A stretch of DNA of 64,000 bases from Paenibacillus terricola (GTDB lineage Bacteria; Bacillota; Bacilli; Paenibacillales; Paenibacillaceae): positions 930,001-994,000 of the forward strand of contig NZ_JACXZA010000001.1 of assembly GCF_014779765.1 (NCBI RefSeq), given 5' to 3'. Each line of letters starts with the position of its first letter. Within the stretch, counting starts at the first letter, position 1. Below the pieces are notes generated by a model. The model ran no database searches. It had not been told where the DNA came from and worked only from the letters and a program-made list of their open reading frames with translations. Positions 41,754 through 50,702 of the stretch are shown here, piece after piece. The position numbers were made by a program, and so were the translations under genes.

Positions 41754-43142
41754 ATGACGCGCGCGACCGTTATATTGAGCAAGAACCGGAAGAAAAGGAT
41801 CGAGGAAGGTCATCCTTGGGTATACGCAAGCGAGATCAGCAAGATGGATGGCGAAGCACAACCAGGCGACATTGTGGATGTGCTCAACCACCAAGGCAAA
41901 TATATTGCGAGCGGGTTCTGGAATCCTGCATCGCAAATTACGGTACGGATTGTCAGCTATCAAACGGGTATCGAGATGGGCACAGCGTTCTTCCGCGAAC
42001 GTTTTCAGCGCAGCGCTGACCATCGCCGTCGTTTCGTAAGCGATGCCGATTGCCGGCTCGTATATGGAGAAGCTGATTATTTGCCAGGACTCGTGGTAGA
42101 TCGTTTCGGCGGCGTGCTTGTCGTACAAATTCTAACGCTTGGCATGGATTTACGCCGAGATGCGATTGTACAAGCGCTTATCGAAGTGTTTGCGCCTCAG
42201 GGCATTTATGAGCGCAGCGATGTTGGCGTGCGTTCGTTAGAGGGTCTCGAGCAGCGGACAGGCGTTTTGTATGGCGATTGCCCACGCATCGTTGAAATTA
42301 CGGAGAACGGCCTCAAGATCGAAGTCGATATTGTTGAGGGGCAGAAGACGGGTTATTTCTTCGACCAGCGGGAAAATCGGGCTTCTATCGCACCGCTTAT
42401 GACGGGCTGGGGCGAGCGAAGCGGCATCCGACTGCAGGATGTGCCTGCGGAGGATGGAGCAGGCGTGAAGCGCGTTCCTGTTAACCCGAATGGCAAAGAA
42501 GTCACGTTCCCGTATTGGGATGGCGCTACAGTGCTTGAGTGCTTCGCTCACACAGGCAGCTTCACGTTGCATGCGTGCCAATATGGGGCGAAGAAAGTAA
42601 CCTGCCTCGATATCTCGGAGCATGCGATTGACACCGCTCGTCGCAACGTTGCCCGCAACGGCTTCGAGGATCGGGTAGAATTCGTGGTAGCCGATGCGTT
42701 TGATTATTTGCGCCAGCAAGCAAGAGGAGTGGACGAGCGTACTGCTCGTGCAGTCGTTAACCGCGAGGACGGCGGCAAGGTTGACACCTCCAAGAAGCTG
42801 ACTGCAGGCGGCGGTCGCACTTGGGACGTCGTTGTTCTTGACCCGCCAGCGTTCACGAAGACGCGTGGTGCAGTCGGCGGCGCAGTCCGCGGTTATAAGG
42901 ACATTAACCTGCACGGCATGAAGTTGGTTAACGAAGGCGGCTATCTTGTAACGGCGAGCTGCTCTTACCACATGAAGCCAGAGTTGTTCCTCGATACGAT
43001 TCAAGAGGCGGCAAGCGATGCAGGCAAGCTGCTTCGTCTCGTTGAATGGCGCGCTGCAGGCAAAGACCACCCGCAGCTTCTAGGTGTCAGCGAAGGACAT
43101 TATCTCAAGTTTGCGATTTTCGAAGTGCGCAGTAAACGATAA
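41754..43142 (+). CDS. rlmI: Class I rRNA methyltransferase (RlmI-like)
   Basis: 462 aa from ATG 41754 (GGAAAGGATGG upstream). N-terminal PUA domain (residues 1-75, HPWVYASEISKMDGE), then an EEHUD-like domain and a C-terminal SAM-dependent methyltransferase. The SAM region is VLECFAHTGSFTLHACQYGA and the catalytic loop is VVLDPPAFTK. RlmI makes m5C1962 in 23S rRNA; the Firmicute members may instead be RlmK/YwbD-like, so the exact target is by homology. Closed by a terminator. Confidence 0.87.
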   Translation: MTRATVILSKNRKKRIEEGHPWVYASEISKMDGEAQPGDIVDVLNHQGKYIASGFWNPASQITVRIVSYQTGIEMGTAFFRERFQRSADHRRRFVSDADCRLVYGEADYLPGLVVDRFGGVLVVQILTLGMDLRRDAIVQALIEVFAPQGIYERSDVGVRSLEGLEQRTGVLYGDCPRIVEITENGLKIEVDIVEGQKTGYFFDQRENRASIAPLMTGWGERSGIRLQDVPAEDGAGVKRVPVNPNGKEVTFPYWDGATVLECFAHTGSFTLHACQYGAKKVTCLDISEHAIDTARRNVARNGFEDRVEFVVADAFDYLRQQARGVDERTARAVVNREDGGKVDTSKKLTAGGGRTWDVVVLDPPAFTKTRGAVGGAVRGYKDINLHGMKLVNEGGYLVTASCSYHMKPELFLDTIQEAASDAGKLLRLVEWRAAGKDHPQLLGVSEGHYLKFAIFEVRSKR

Positions 43143-43162
43143 GCGGTTCGCTATTTAAGTGA

Positions 43163-43206
43163 AAAACAACGGACTTTTTGGAGATTCCATAGGTCCGTTG
43201 TTTTTG
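43163..43206 (+). terminator. Terminator after rlmI
   Basis: AAAACAACGGAC (43163-43174) pairs 43193-43204, followed by T-rich DNA. Confidence 0.88.
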
Positions 43207-43369
43207 TTTTTATGAGCATTCTGTCGAAGAAGGGTGAAATTTGATATTCATTACATGTTTTACAGACGATGTGATTGGTTAATTAGGTTTGTGCATATGT
43301 TCGATTCCTTGAAGAGCTGGCCTGAGACGGGCGAGAACGATTAAACCAAAAGAAGGATGAGGAAATGAT

Positions 43370-44398
43370 ATGGCTAAAAATAACGGTGAGCTTAAGCGAG
43401 CCAGGAAGAAAAAGAAGAGTTGGCGCCCGCTTCTGCTAGTGATCGGCATCATCCTGGTGCTCGCAGCAGGTTCGGGACTTCTTTTTAAGAAACAGCTCGC
43501 ATTGTTCGCTTTTCATACTTTTTTCGAGAACGGCATTAAAACTACACTTGAAGATTCCTATGTCCCATTAGAAGGCGATGAACAGTCGGATACAGCGGAA
43601 GCTGATGATCCCGATAAGCCGTTCTCCTTGGTGCTCATTGGCACGGACCAGAGGGCGGATGAACCGGCTCGTTCCGACACCCTTATTTACTCGGTTGTGC
43701 GGCCTAAAGATAATCGAATGCTGCTCCTGTCCATTCCAAGGGACAGCTATGCAACGATCGTTGGCTACAAAGGCGATGCGAAAAGTAAAATCAATTCGGC
43801 GTATGCGCATGGCGGCGTAAGCATGACGATCAATACCGTCGAGAAGCTGCTTGACCAGCCTATTCAATACTATGCAACGGTTAACTTTAAAGGCCTTATC
43901 AATATCGTAGATACATTAGGCGGCGTTAAGCTTCCCATCACTAAGGATATTGTGAATAAACAAAAGGATCATGAGAAGTTCACGATCGAGGCGAACAAGC
44001 CGATATATAACGGCCAGGAAGCATTGAACTATGTGCGGTATCGCGAAGACTCCGACTTTAATCGGACGGCAAGGCAGCGGGAGTTTATTGGCCAGCTGTT
44101 CAGTCGGATCAAAACATTTAACAACGTGACCAAGATCGATGATGTCATTCGGATTGGCGGAAACAATCTGCAAACGAATATGAAGCCAGACAAAATTATT
44201 GATCTGGCGGAATCGACGTTTAAATTCTCACCGCAAATCACGAGTTATATGCTGAAAGGCAAAGACTCCATGAAGAATGGCGTCTATTATTACATCCTTG
44301 ATGAAGATGATGTTAAGTTTGCGAATGAAGTTATCGGCAAATGGCTGAATCCTGATACGAATGTAATGGATCTCAGAATTGAAGACTCGAGTAATTAA
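43370..44398 (+). CDS. LytR-CpsA-Psr (LCP) family cell-wall ligase
   Basis: 342 aa. A basic N-terminus and one membrane helix (residues about 20-41, LLLVIGIILVLAAGSGLLF) precede an extracellular LCP domain: LVLIGTDQRADE, RSDTLIYSVVRPKD, LLSIPRDSYATI, KINSAYAHGG and NYVRYREDSDFNRTARQREF. LCP enzymes transfer teichoic acids or other polymers to peptidoglycan; which one is unknown. ATG 43370 with AAGGATGAGGAA upstream. Monocistronic, followed by a terminator. Confidence 0.94.
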   Translation: MAKNNGELKRARKKKKSWRPLLLVIGIILVLAAGSGLLFKKQLALFAFHTFFENGIKTTLEDSYVPLEGDEQSDTAEADDPDKPFSLVLIGTDQRADEPARSDTLIYSVVRPKDNRMLLLSIPRDSYATIVGYKGDAKSKINSAYAHGGVSMTINTVEKLLDQPIQYYATVNFKGLINIVDTLGGVKLPITKDIVNKQKDHEKFTIEANKPIYNGQEALNYVRYREDSDFNRTARQREFIGQLFSRIKTFNNVTKIDDVIRIGGNNLQTNMKPDKIIDLAESTFKFSPQITSYMLKGKDSMKNGVYYYILDEDDVKFANEVIGKWLNPDTNVMDLRIEDSSN

Positions 44399-44401
44399 AA
44401 T

Positions 44402-44445
44402 AAAAGACATTCATCCCTCGTCGTTGAGGGGCGAATGTCTTTTTG
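44402..44445. terminator. Bidirectional terminator between LCP and LLM genes
   Basis: An 11-bp stem AAAAGACATTC (44402-44412) pairing 44433-44443, with inner CCCTC/GAGGG. T-runs occur on both strands, serving the two convergent genes. Confidence 0.88.
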
Positions 44446-44456
44446 TATTGAGGGGC

Positions 44457-45455
44457 CTAGAGAAGCTCTTTGGCTAGCAGCCGCAGCTGCTTCAATCGGA
44501 TCTCCTGGGTTGGAGCCGAAGCGGAGATCATCACCTCATCGAAACCGAACGCTTGTTGGTCCGCGCGCAGTTGATCGGCGATTTCTGAAGCGGTACCGAC
44601 CAGATGCAGCTTTCGTTCGCGGTTGGATTCGATAAGCGCACGGTCCGATGCGGTCAGTGGGTATTCGAGCGCTTCATCTGGTGTAAGCGGCTGCTGGATG
44701 CGGCCTTTCATCAGGAAGAGGCGGCTTAGATCGCCGGGCAGCGCAATGTATTCAGCTTCTTCCTTGGTTTCGGCGACGGACACGGAGTACGTCACGTTAA
44801 TGACGGGCTTCTCCATGAAAGCCGAAGGGACGAAGTTATATTTGTATGCATCGAAGATAGCCTTGGACATTTCCCCGTTGAAAAATTGTGCGAACGAATA
44901 GCCAACGCCTAGTCGGCCTGTTCGAATCGCGCTGTTACCTGTTGAACCGAGCAGCCACGCCTCGGGCAGCTGGATCTCGGCAGGTGTCGCTACGATCTCA
45001 TCATGCAGCGAGTCAGAGAGCGACTGTTCGCTGATGAGGTCCAAGGTAGTCTGGATTTTATCATAAAGGTCCGTTGGCATATATGGACGGCCTTCTGCCA
45101 GCGCTTGAGTGGAACGATGATCGCCGCCTGGCGCACGTCCCACGCCAAAATCAATACGGCCTGGCGCAAGGGCGCTCAACGTTTTGAAAATTTCAGCCAT
45201 CTTGAGCGGCGAGTAGTGCATCGCCATAATGCCGCCAGTGCCTACGCGAATGCGGTTCGTCTTCGCGGCAAGGAATGAAGCAGTAATCTCAGGCGCGCTG
45301 CTCGCCAACGTGCGTAAATTATGATGCTCAGCCATCCACATGCGGTGGTAGCCCAGTTCTTCCGCAAGCTTCGCTGTTTCAACCGCGTTCTGCAGCGCAC
45401 CCGTCGCCGTATTGCCTTTGGCAATCGGCGCTTGGTCCAAGATGCCTATTCTCAT
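44457..45455 (-). CDS. LLM class flavin-dependent oxidoreductase
   Basis: 332 aa, luciferase-like monooxygenase family. The start MRIGILDQAPIAKG and the motifs YHRMWMAEHHNL, IRVGTGGIMAMHYSPLKMAE and GRIDFGVGRAPGGDH place it with YhbW/MsnO8-like alkanal-monooxygenase-type proteins that use reduced FMN or F420-like flavin. ATG 45455 has AAAGGAC upstream on the minus strand. The substrate is unknown. Single gene, convergent with the LCP gene. Confidence 0.92.
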   Translation of the reverse strand: MRIGILDQAPIAKGNTATGALQNAVETAKLAEELGYHRMWMAEHHNLRTLASSAPEITASFLAAKTNRIRVGTGGIMAMHYSPLKMAEIFKTLSALAPGRIDFGVGRAPGGDHRSTQALAEGRPYMPTDLYDKIQTTLDLISEQSLSDSLHDEIVATPAEIQLPEAWLLGSTGNSAIRTGRLGVGYSFAQFFNGEMSKAIFDAYKYNFVPSAFMEKPVINVTYSVSVAETKEEAEYIALPGDLSRLFLMKGRIQQPLTPDEALEYPLTASDRALIESNRERKLHLVGTASEIADQLRADQQAFGFDEVMISASAPTQEIRLKQLRLLAKELL

Positions 45456-45661
45456 GACGTATCAGTCCTTTCTACTAAGCTTCATTGTACTGGAGCCGCT
45501 CAAGCCTTTCAACTGTTGTAAATATTGCACAGAATATATTTTTCATCTGACTGAGTATCGTTTATAGTCTTTTTCTATTACGAGATAGGAATTCGATATA
45601 ATTTTTATATAACTAGGTGTGATAAGATCACAGCAAATCATGTTCAGATGGAGGGGAAAGC

Positions 45662-46153
45662 ATGAGAATCGCAGTTTCGGCTGGAGGTTTGATTGTTAGG
45701 GATAACAAAGTGCTGCTCGTAAAAGTTACGTATGGTGCGAATAAGGGATTGCGGATGCTGCCAGGCGGATTTGTTGAAGAAGGGGAATCCTTCGAAGAAG
45801 CGGCTGTCAGAGAAGTGAAGGAGGAAACAGGGATCCACGCAGTCCCGAAACGTCTCATCGGCGTCAGAACCGGCTTGAAAGAACAGCCTAACGGTTCTGA
45901 GCATGGCATTTATTTCATCTTCGAGATGGAAGCCATCTCAGGAGATCTCGCCGCAGACGGCGCAGAAATCTCAGAAGTGAAATACGTCCCCATCGCCGAC
46001 GTATTAGCAGATCCTCAAATTGTAGGCTTAACCCAAGAAATCGTCCGCTCCTACCAACATGCAAACGCATCCTCCGGACTAACTCGCTCAACCGCCGACA
46101 TCCAAACCAATAATCATTATCTCAAGTACAACGTCTACTCCCTATCAGAGTAA
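45662..46153 (+). CDS. Nudix hydrolase
   Basis: 163 aa, ATG 45662 after ATGGAGGGG. The Nudix box is GGFVEEGESFEEAAVREVKE followed by ETGI. The N-terminus RIAVSAGGLIVRDNKVLLVK is typical for NTP or ADP-ribose pyrophosphatases. The C-terminal extension (about residues 120-163, ending NVYSLSE) is unusual but short. A TATAAT at 45597-45602 may be its -10, without a clear -35. Substrate unknown. Confidence 0.9.
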   Translation: MRIAVSAGGLIVRDNKVLLVKVTYGANKGLRMLPGGFVEEGESFEEAAVREVKEETGIHAVPKRLIGVRTGLKEQPNGSEHGIYFIFEMEAISGDLAADGAEISEVKYVPIADVLADPQIVGLTQEIVRSYQHANASSGLTRSTADIQTNNHYLKYNVYSLSE

Positions 46154-46720
46154 TATGCTCTTAAACGACGGTGTTATCATCCCCTAGCACCGTCTGTTCT
46201 CATTCTCGACGCATTCACCACCGCACAATAAATCAAACTTTCCACCACAACAGCCGCACACCACAGGGAACCATATTAAACTCAATAGAGCCTAGCCACA
46301 ACAGCCTCTCCCCATACGAAACTATACGTTTATACACGCTCATTGGTATTACGGTTGTCACAGTGCTTATAACGCCGAAAATCGCCACTTCTCAAACGTA
46401 ACGGTTCCCACAGTGGCTAATAGTTTCCGAGAGCCGCATTTCCACACAAATCCGAGCCAATAAGCCCAGCTACAACCTTTACAGTGGAAAAAGGTCCTAT
46501 AGGGGCCAAATAAGCCCGATGTCGGCCGTTAAGGATTGCCTATATCGACTCACTCACCAGCCGAGCAGCGGCTTAATCATCGCCCAAGAAACGGCGGTGC
46601 TAATATCTAAAAGCACCGCCGTTAAGTTTATTTAATAATCTCGATCCCCCGGCTCCAACTGGCGGATCATGCACGTCGCAATTATCTTTTAAACGCATTG
46701 ATTTGCGTCCGCAAAGCGGA
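46154..46720. other. Gene-free region with decayed repeats and two hairpins
   Basis: No supported coding frame. Contents: a weak terminator-like hairpin GACGGTG/CACCGTC (46167-46194) after the Nudix gene, and two related 20-nt words ACGGTTNNCACAGTG (46351-46370 and 46401-46420, 16 of 20 identical) exactly 50 nt apart, with a third poorer match near 46475. A 12-bp perfect hairpin AACGGCGGTGCT (46590-46601 with 46612-46623) resembles a terminator, followed by AAGTTTATTT. Base composition differs from the neighbouring genes. Confidence 0.5.
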
Positions 46721-46721
46721 G

Positions 46722-46882
46722 GGGTCAGGGTCATGCTGTAGAAGCAAGCATATGCTTCCGAAGTAGCTTTTCTCCGAAAAGCTTTAAGCGTTCGCCTTTG
46801 TCACTCGGATTGTTACAAATTCTGAATTTATATAATCAGAACAATCCGAGGACAACAGCGATCGTAAGCATGACCCTGACTC
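46722..46882 (+). repeat. 161-nt multibranched inverted-repeat element with ATGCTTNCGAAG core (copy 6)
   Basis: The ends 46722-46737 and 46867-46882 are complementary over 16 nt (14 perfect: GTCAGGGTCATGCT against AGCATGACCCTGAC). Inside lie, in order: AAGCATATGCTT palindrome (46746-46757) merging with the core ATGCTTCCGAAG (46752-46763); a hairpin AGCTTTTC-TCC-GAAAAGCT (46765-46783); and an 11-bp stem CTCGGATTGTT (46804-46814 with 46840-46850) that encloses TTCTGA/TCAGAA. As RNA this is a closed multi-arm junction. As DNA it resembles a MITE-like element. It lies about 200 nt upstream of addB. Confidence 0.7.
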
Positions 46883-47011
46883 GCAGCGGATTCCGGCGCA
46901 AAAATTATTGTAATCATCTAAGTATTAAAACCATCATTGATGATACTGCCCAATCGCTCGTCTTTTCCCAGAATGTACGTTCGACTTCCCTGTGAAATCT
47001 ATGTCGCAATA

Positions 47012-47020
47012 TGCTAGAAT
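47012..47020 (+). promoter_or_regulatory. Extended -10 promoter of addBA
   Basis: TGCTAGAAT, 58 nt before the addB start; weak -35 (TGTGAA at 46991). Confidence 0.5.
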
Positions 47021-47078
47021 AGAAGTCACTTCATGCGTCGCCAAGAGCGTGAAAATGATCGGGAAAAGGTGGATCGAG

Positions 47079-50000
47079 ATGGCGCTGCGATTTGTGTTAG
47101 GCCGCTCCGGGGCGGGGAAAACCCGGTACTGCATTGACGAAATTCGCGCCAAGTTGCGGACGGAGCCCGATGGTCCGCCGCTTATTATGCTGGTGCCGGA
47201 ACAGGCAACCTTCCAGACCGAATACGAGATGCTGCGCGAGAGCACGCGTCCAGGCACGATCCGTGCCCAGGCGCTGAGCTTCCGCCGTCTTGCGTTTCGC
47301 GTTATGCAAGAAACGGGCGGAACAGCGCTTGTGCCGATTGATGAGAACGGCAAAAACATGCTGCTCTACAAGCTGATGCATCGTTTGTCGCCGGACTTGA
47401 AGCTGTTTCAAGGAGCAGGCTCGCAGCCTGGCTTCATTGAGCGTCTCGGCGAGCTGCTGACGGAATGGAAGCGGTATGGAGTAGACGACGGACAGCTGGC
47501 AGATGTGACGAATACTCACCCCGCTGCAGATGCAGCAGCTTCACCGTTACTAGCGAACAAAATGCATGATTTGAAGCTGCTCTACCAATCGCTTGAGCTG
47601 GAAACCGCACATTTATATGCAGATGCTGAAGATTATTTGACGTACCTCGCACGAGGGTTCGCGCTTAGTTCTGCTGTAGCAGGCGCTGAGATATGGATCG
47701 ACGGCTTCCATGGCTTCACGCCGAAGGAGTACGAAGCGCTTGCTGCGATTATTGGCGCATCATCTAACGTAACAATCGCACTAACGCTTGACCGTCCCTA
47801 TGAGGCGGGAGAACAGCCGCATGAGCTCGAACTGTTCCATCCAACGGCCGAGACGTTTATTAAGCTGCGTGAGATTGCGGAATTAAACGGTGTGCAGATC
47901 CTCGACACGATCACATTGAGCAGCGCTGCGCTGCCGCGTTTCGAAGGACGAGCAGCGCTTGCGCATGCGGAGCGAAGTTACGCTGCCCGCAGACCAATGC
48001 CATCGTCCATCAGTACGGAAGCGATGTTCGACCCTGAACAGCCTGCGGGTGAAGTATCGCTTCATGCAGCGCCTAATAGGCGGACAGAAGCGGAAGCCGC
48101 CGTACGCGATATGGTCCGCCGTGCGCGCGAAGAGGGCATGCGCTGGCGCGATATGGCGATCATGGTGCGCAACGCAACCGATTATACGGACTATCTCACC
48201 GAGCTGATGCATGATCATGGCATTCCTTATTTCCTTGACCAGAAGCGTACTGCTTCGCATCATCCGCTTGTCGAGTTTATTCGTTCGGCGATGGAGACGG
48301 TGCTGCATGGCTGGAGCTATGACGCGGTATGCCGCTGCATGAAGACAGAGCTGTTGTTTCCGGATAGCAGTGAGTCGAGATTAACCCGTGAGTCATTTGA
48401 CCTTCTCGAAAATTACGCCCTCGCCGCCGGCATCGACGGCTGGCGCTGGTGCGATAAGAAAAGCTGGAGACCGCTCGTCCGCGAATCGCTCGACAACGAA
48501 GAGGCGGCGGAAGCGAGCAAGAGTGAGCTTGCTCGCTTCCAAGTCGTGCTGGAGGCGCGCGAAGCGATTGTCGCGCCGCTCCAGCGTTTCGGCGACGCGC
48601 TCCGCAGCGCGAAGGATGTCCGGTCCATGTGCATGGCATTGTACCGGCTGCTCGAACGCGCGGACGCTGCCGACAGACTCGAGCGCTGGAGCCGTGCGGA
48701 CGCTGAAGCGGGCCGCGTAAGGCAGTCGCGTTCCCATCGCCAGCTGTGGGATGGCGTCATGTCGCTGCTCGACCAGCTCGTCGAGATGACAGGGGACGAG
48801 CAGCTGACGCCAGAGCTATTCGCAGGTATGGTCGAGACCGGCCTCGACAGTCTGAAGCTCGCCTCTGTTCCTCCATCGCTTGATCAAGTGCTGATCGGCA
48901 GCGTGGATCGGACACGTTCGGGCGAGGTGAAAATATGCTATGTGCTGGGAGCGAACGACGGCGTGCTGCCGATGCGGATGCAGGAGGACGGCATCCTGAC
49001 CGAGCAGGAACGCGACACGCTAGCGGACAAAGGGCTGCCGTTAGCGCCAAGTGTTCGGCGTCGTCTGCTTGACGAACGCTTCATGATCTACAACGCGATT
49101 GCTGCGCCAAGCCGCCATCTGTGGATAAGCTATGCGATGGCGGATGAAGAAGGCAAGAGCCTTCATCCTTCCGAACTGATTCGGCATCTGCGCGTGATGT
49201 TCCCGCTGCTTCAAGAAAGGACGCTCAGCAGCGAACCAACAACGGAGATGAGCAGGGACGAGCAGCTATCGTTCATTGTTCGCCCTGCAGCCGTGCTGCC
49301 TTACTTGAATGCACAGCTGCGTGCATGGCAGCAAGGCGCTGAATTGGATGCGATCTGGTGGGATATTTTCAACTGGTTAGCGATCCGTCCGGACTGGCAG
49401 GAGCCGCTGCGTCAGCGGATTGCTGCGCTTGGCTATACGAATGATGTTCAACCGCTGGATCCCGAGACGGCGCGTCAGCTTTATGGAGAGCGTCTACGAG
49501 CAAGCGTTTCTCGTATGGAACGGTTTGTGTCTTGTCCGTTTCAGCATTTTGCCGTATATGGGCTGCGTCTGGAGGAGCGTCCAATCTATCGGTTGGAGGC
49601 GCCGGATATTGGGCAGTTGTTCCATGCTGCGCTTAGTCGGATTGCTGATCGCTTCGGCAAACGCTGGGGTGCGGTTACGGAGCAGCAAGCGGTTGATGTC
49701 GTCGCAGAAACGGTGGAGGCGATTGCGCCGCGGCTGCAATCGGAAATACTGCTAAGCAGCGGACGACATCGCTATATGCTCGTTAAGCTGAAGGCGATCA
49801 TTACGCAGGCTGCTATGATGCTTGCCGATCATGCGCGCCGCGCAGAGTTTCATCCGGTTGGTCTTGAAGTTGATTTTGGACCGGAAGGCCATTTGCCTCC
49901 GCTAATCATTCCAACGCCGGAAGGCGGCGAAGTAGAGCTGGTCGGGCGAATCGACCGCGTCGATGCGGCAGAGACGGATGAAGGTCTGCTGCTGCGCGTT

Positions 50001-50702
50001 ATGGACTATAAGTCCAGCTCGACCAGCTTACGGATGGAAGAAGTCGCATTTGGCTTGTCGCTTCAGATGCTCGCTTACCTCGACGTGCTGTTGACGCATG
50101 GAGCGGAATGGCTCGGTCAAGAAGTAAAGCCAGCTGGTGTGCTCTATTTCCATGTGCATAATCCGCTGCTTAGCTCATCGGGCGGCATGGATCGCGAGGA
50201 AGCACGCAAGCAGCGGCTGAAGAAGTTTAAGCCTAAAGGGCTGCTAGTTGCCGACGAACGTGTAGTCCGCCTTATGGATGGCGAGCTCGATTCCGGACAT
50301 TCCGAGGTGCTGCCGCTTGCGATTAAGAAAGACGGCTCCTTCTACAGCACATCCTCGGTATTAGCCGAGGAAGGCTGGGAGTCGCTTCGCGTCTCGGTGC
50401 GGCAAGCGATCGGTCGTATCGGCGGAGCGATCGGCTGCGGCGCGGTCTCGATATCGCCATACCGGATGGGCGGCAAATCGCCATGTACGTTCTGTTCGTA
50501 CAAGCCCGTGTGCCAATTCGATCCGCTGTATGAGGGGAATGAATACGCGAAGCTGCCGAAGCTGGGTCGGGACGATGTATGGTCCGTGCTTCGGTCTCAG
50601 GGAGCAGGGGACGGCGAGCCGAACGTGCATGTTCGCGAAACAGCGGCAGCGGCCGAGGCATTCATGACGAGGGGGAACGGGAATGATCGGCGTAACGTTT
50701 AG
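47079..50702 (+). CDS. addB: AddB, helicase-nuclease subunit B
   Basis: Subunit of the AddAB enzyme that resects double-strand breaks for RecA. 1207 aa from ATG 47079 (AAAAGGTGG upstream); the frame is open from 46992, but ALRFVLGRSGAGKT is the conserved start. Walker A GRSGAGKT (residues 8-15). The helicase-like core lacks full helicase motifs, as in other AddB. The C-terminal nuclease domain has RVMDYKSSS. Iron-sulfur cysteines are seen in VSCPFQHF and in CTFCSYKPVCQF near the end. It overlaps addA by 20 nt. Confidence 0.96.
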   Translation: MALRFVLGRSGAGKTRYCIDEIRAKLRTEPDGPPLIMLVPEQATFQTEYEMLRESTRPGTIRAQALSFRRLAFRVMQETGGTALVPIDENGKNMLLYKLMHRLSPDLKLFQGAGSQPGFIERLGELLTEWKRYGVDDGQLADVTNTHPAADAAASPLLANKMHDLKLLYQSLELETAHLYADAEDYLTYLARGFALSSAVAGAEIWIDGFHGFTPKEYEALAAIIGASSNVTIALTLDRPYEAGEQPHELELFHPTAETFIKLREIAELNGVQILDTITLSSAALPRFEGRAALAHAERSYAARRPMPSSISTEAMFDPEQPAGEVSLHAAPNRRTEAEAAVRDMVRRAREEGMRWRDMAIMVRNATDYTDYLTELMHDHGIPYFLDQKRTASHHPLVEFIRSAMETVLHGWSYDAVCRCMKTELLFPDSSESRLTRESFDLLENYALAAGIDGWRWCDKKSWRPLVRESLDNEEAAEASKSELARFQVVLEAREAIVAPLQRFGDALRSAKDVRSMCMALYRLLERADAADRLERWSRADAEAGRVRQSRSHRQLWDGVMSLLDQLVEMTGDEQLTPELFAGMVETGLDSLKLASVPPSLDQVLIGSVDRTRSGEVKICYVLGANDGVLPMRMQEDGILTEQERDTLADKGLPLAPSVRRRLLDERFMIYNAIAAPSRHLWISYAMADEEGKSLHPSELIRHLRVMFPLLQERTLSSEPTTEMSRDEQLSFIVRPAAVLPYLNAQLRAWQQGAELDAIWWDIFNWLAIRPDWQEPLRQRIAALGYTNDVQPLDPETARQLYGERLRASVSRMERFVSCPFQHFAVYGLRLEERPIYRLEAPDIGQLFHAALSRIADRFGKRWGAVTEQQAVDVVAETVEAIAPRLQSEILLSSGRHRYMLVKLKAIITQAAMMLADHARRAEFHPVGLEVDFGPEGHLPPLIIPTPEGGEVELVGRIDRVDAAETDEGLLLRVMDYKSSSTSLRMEEVAFGLSLQMLAYLDVLLTHGAEWLGQEVKPAGVLYFHVHNPLLSSSGGMDREEARKQRLKKFKPKGLLVADERVVRLMDGELDSGHSEVLPLAIKKDGSFYSTSSVLAEEGWESLRVSVRQAIGRIGGAIGCGAVSISPYRMGGKSPCTFCSYKPVCQFDPLYEGNEYAKLPKLGRDDVWSVLRSQGAGDGEPNVHVRETAAAAEAFMTRGNGNDRRNV

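Noticed and set aside
46171-46401. 76-codon open frame after the second Nudix gene
   Set aside because: No ribosome binding site, Ser/His/Thr-rich product without any domain pattern, and it covers a hairpin and repeat words.
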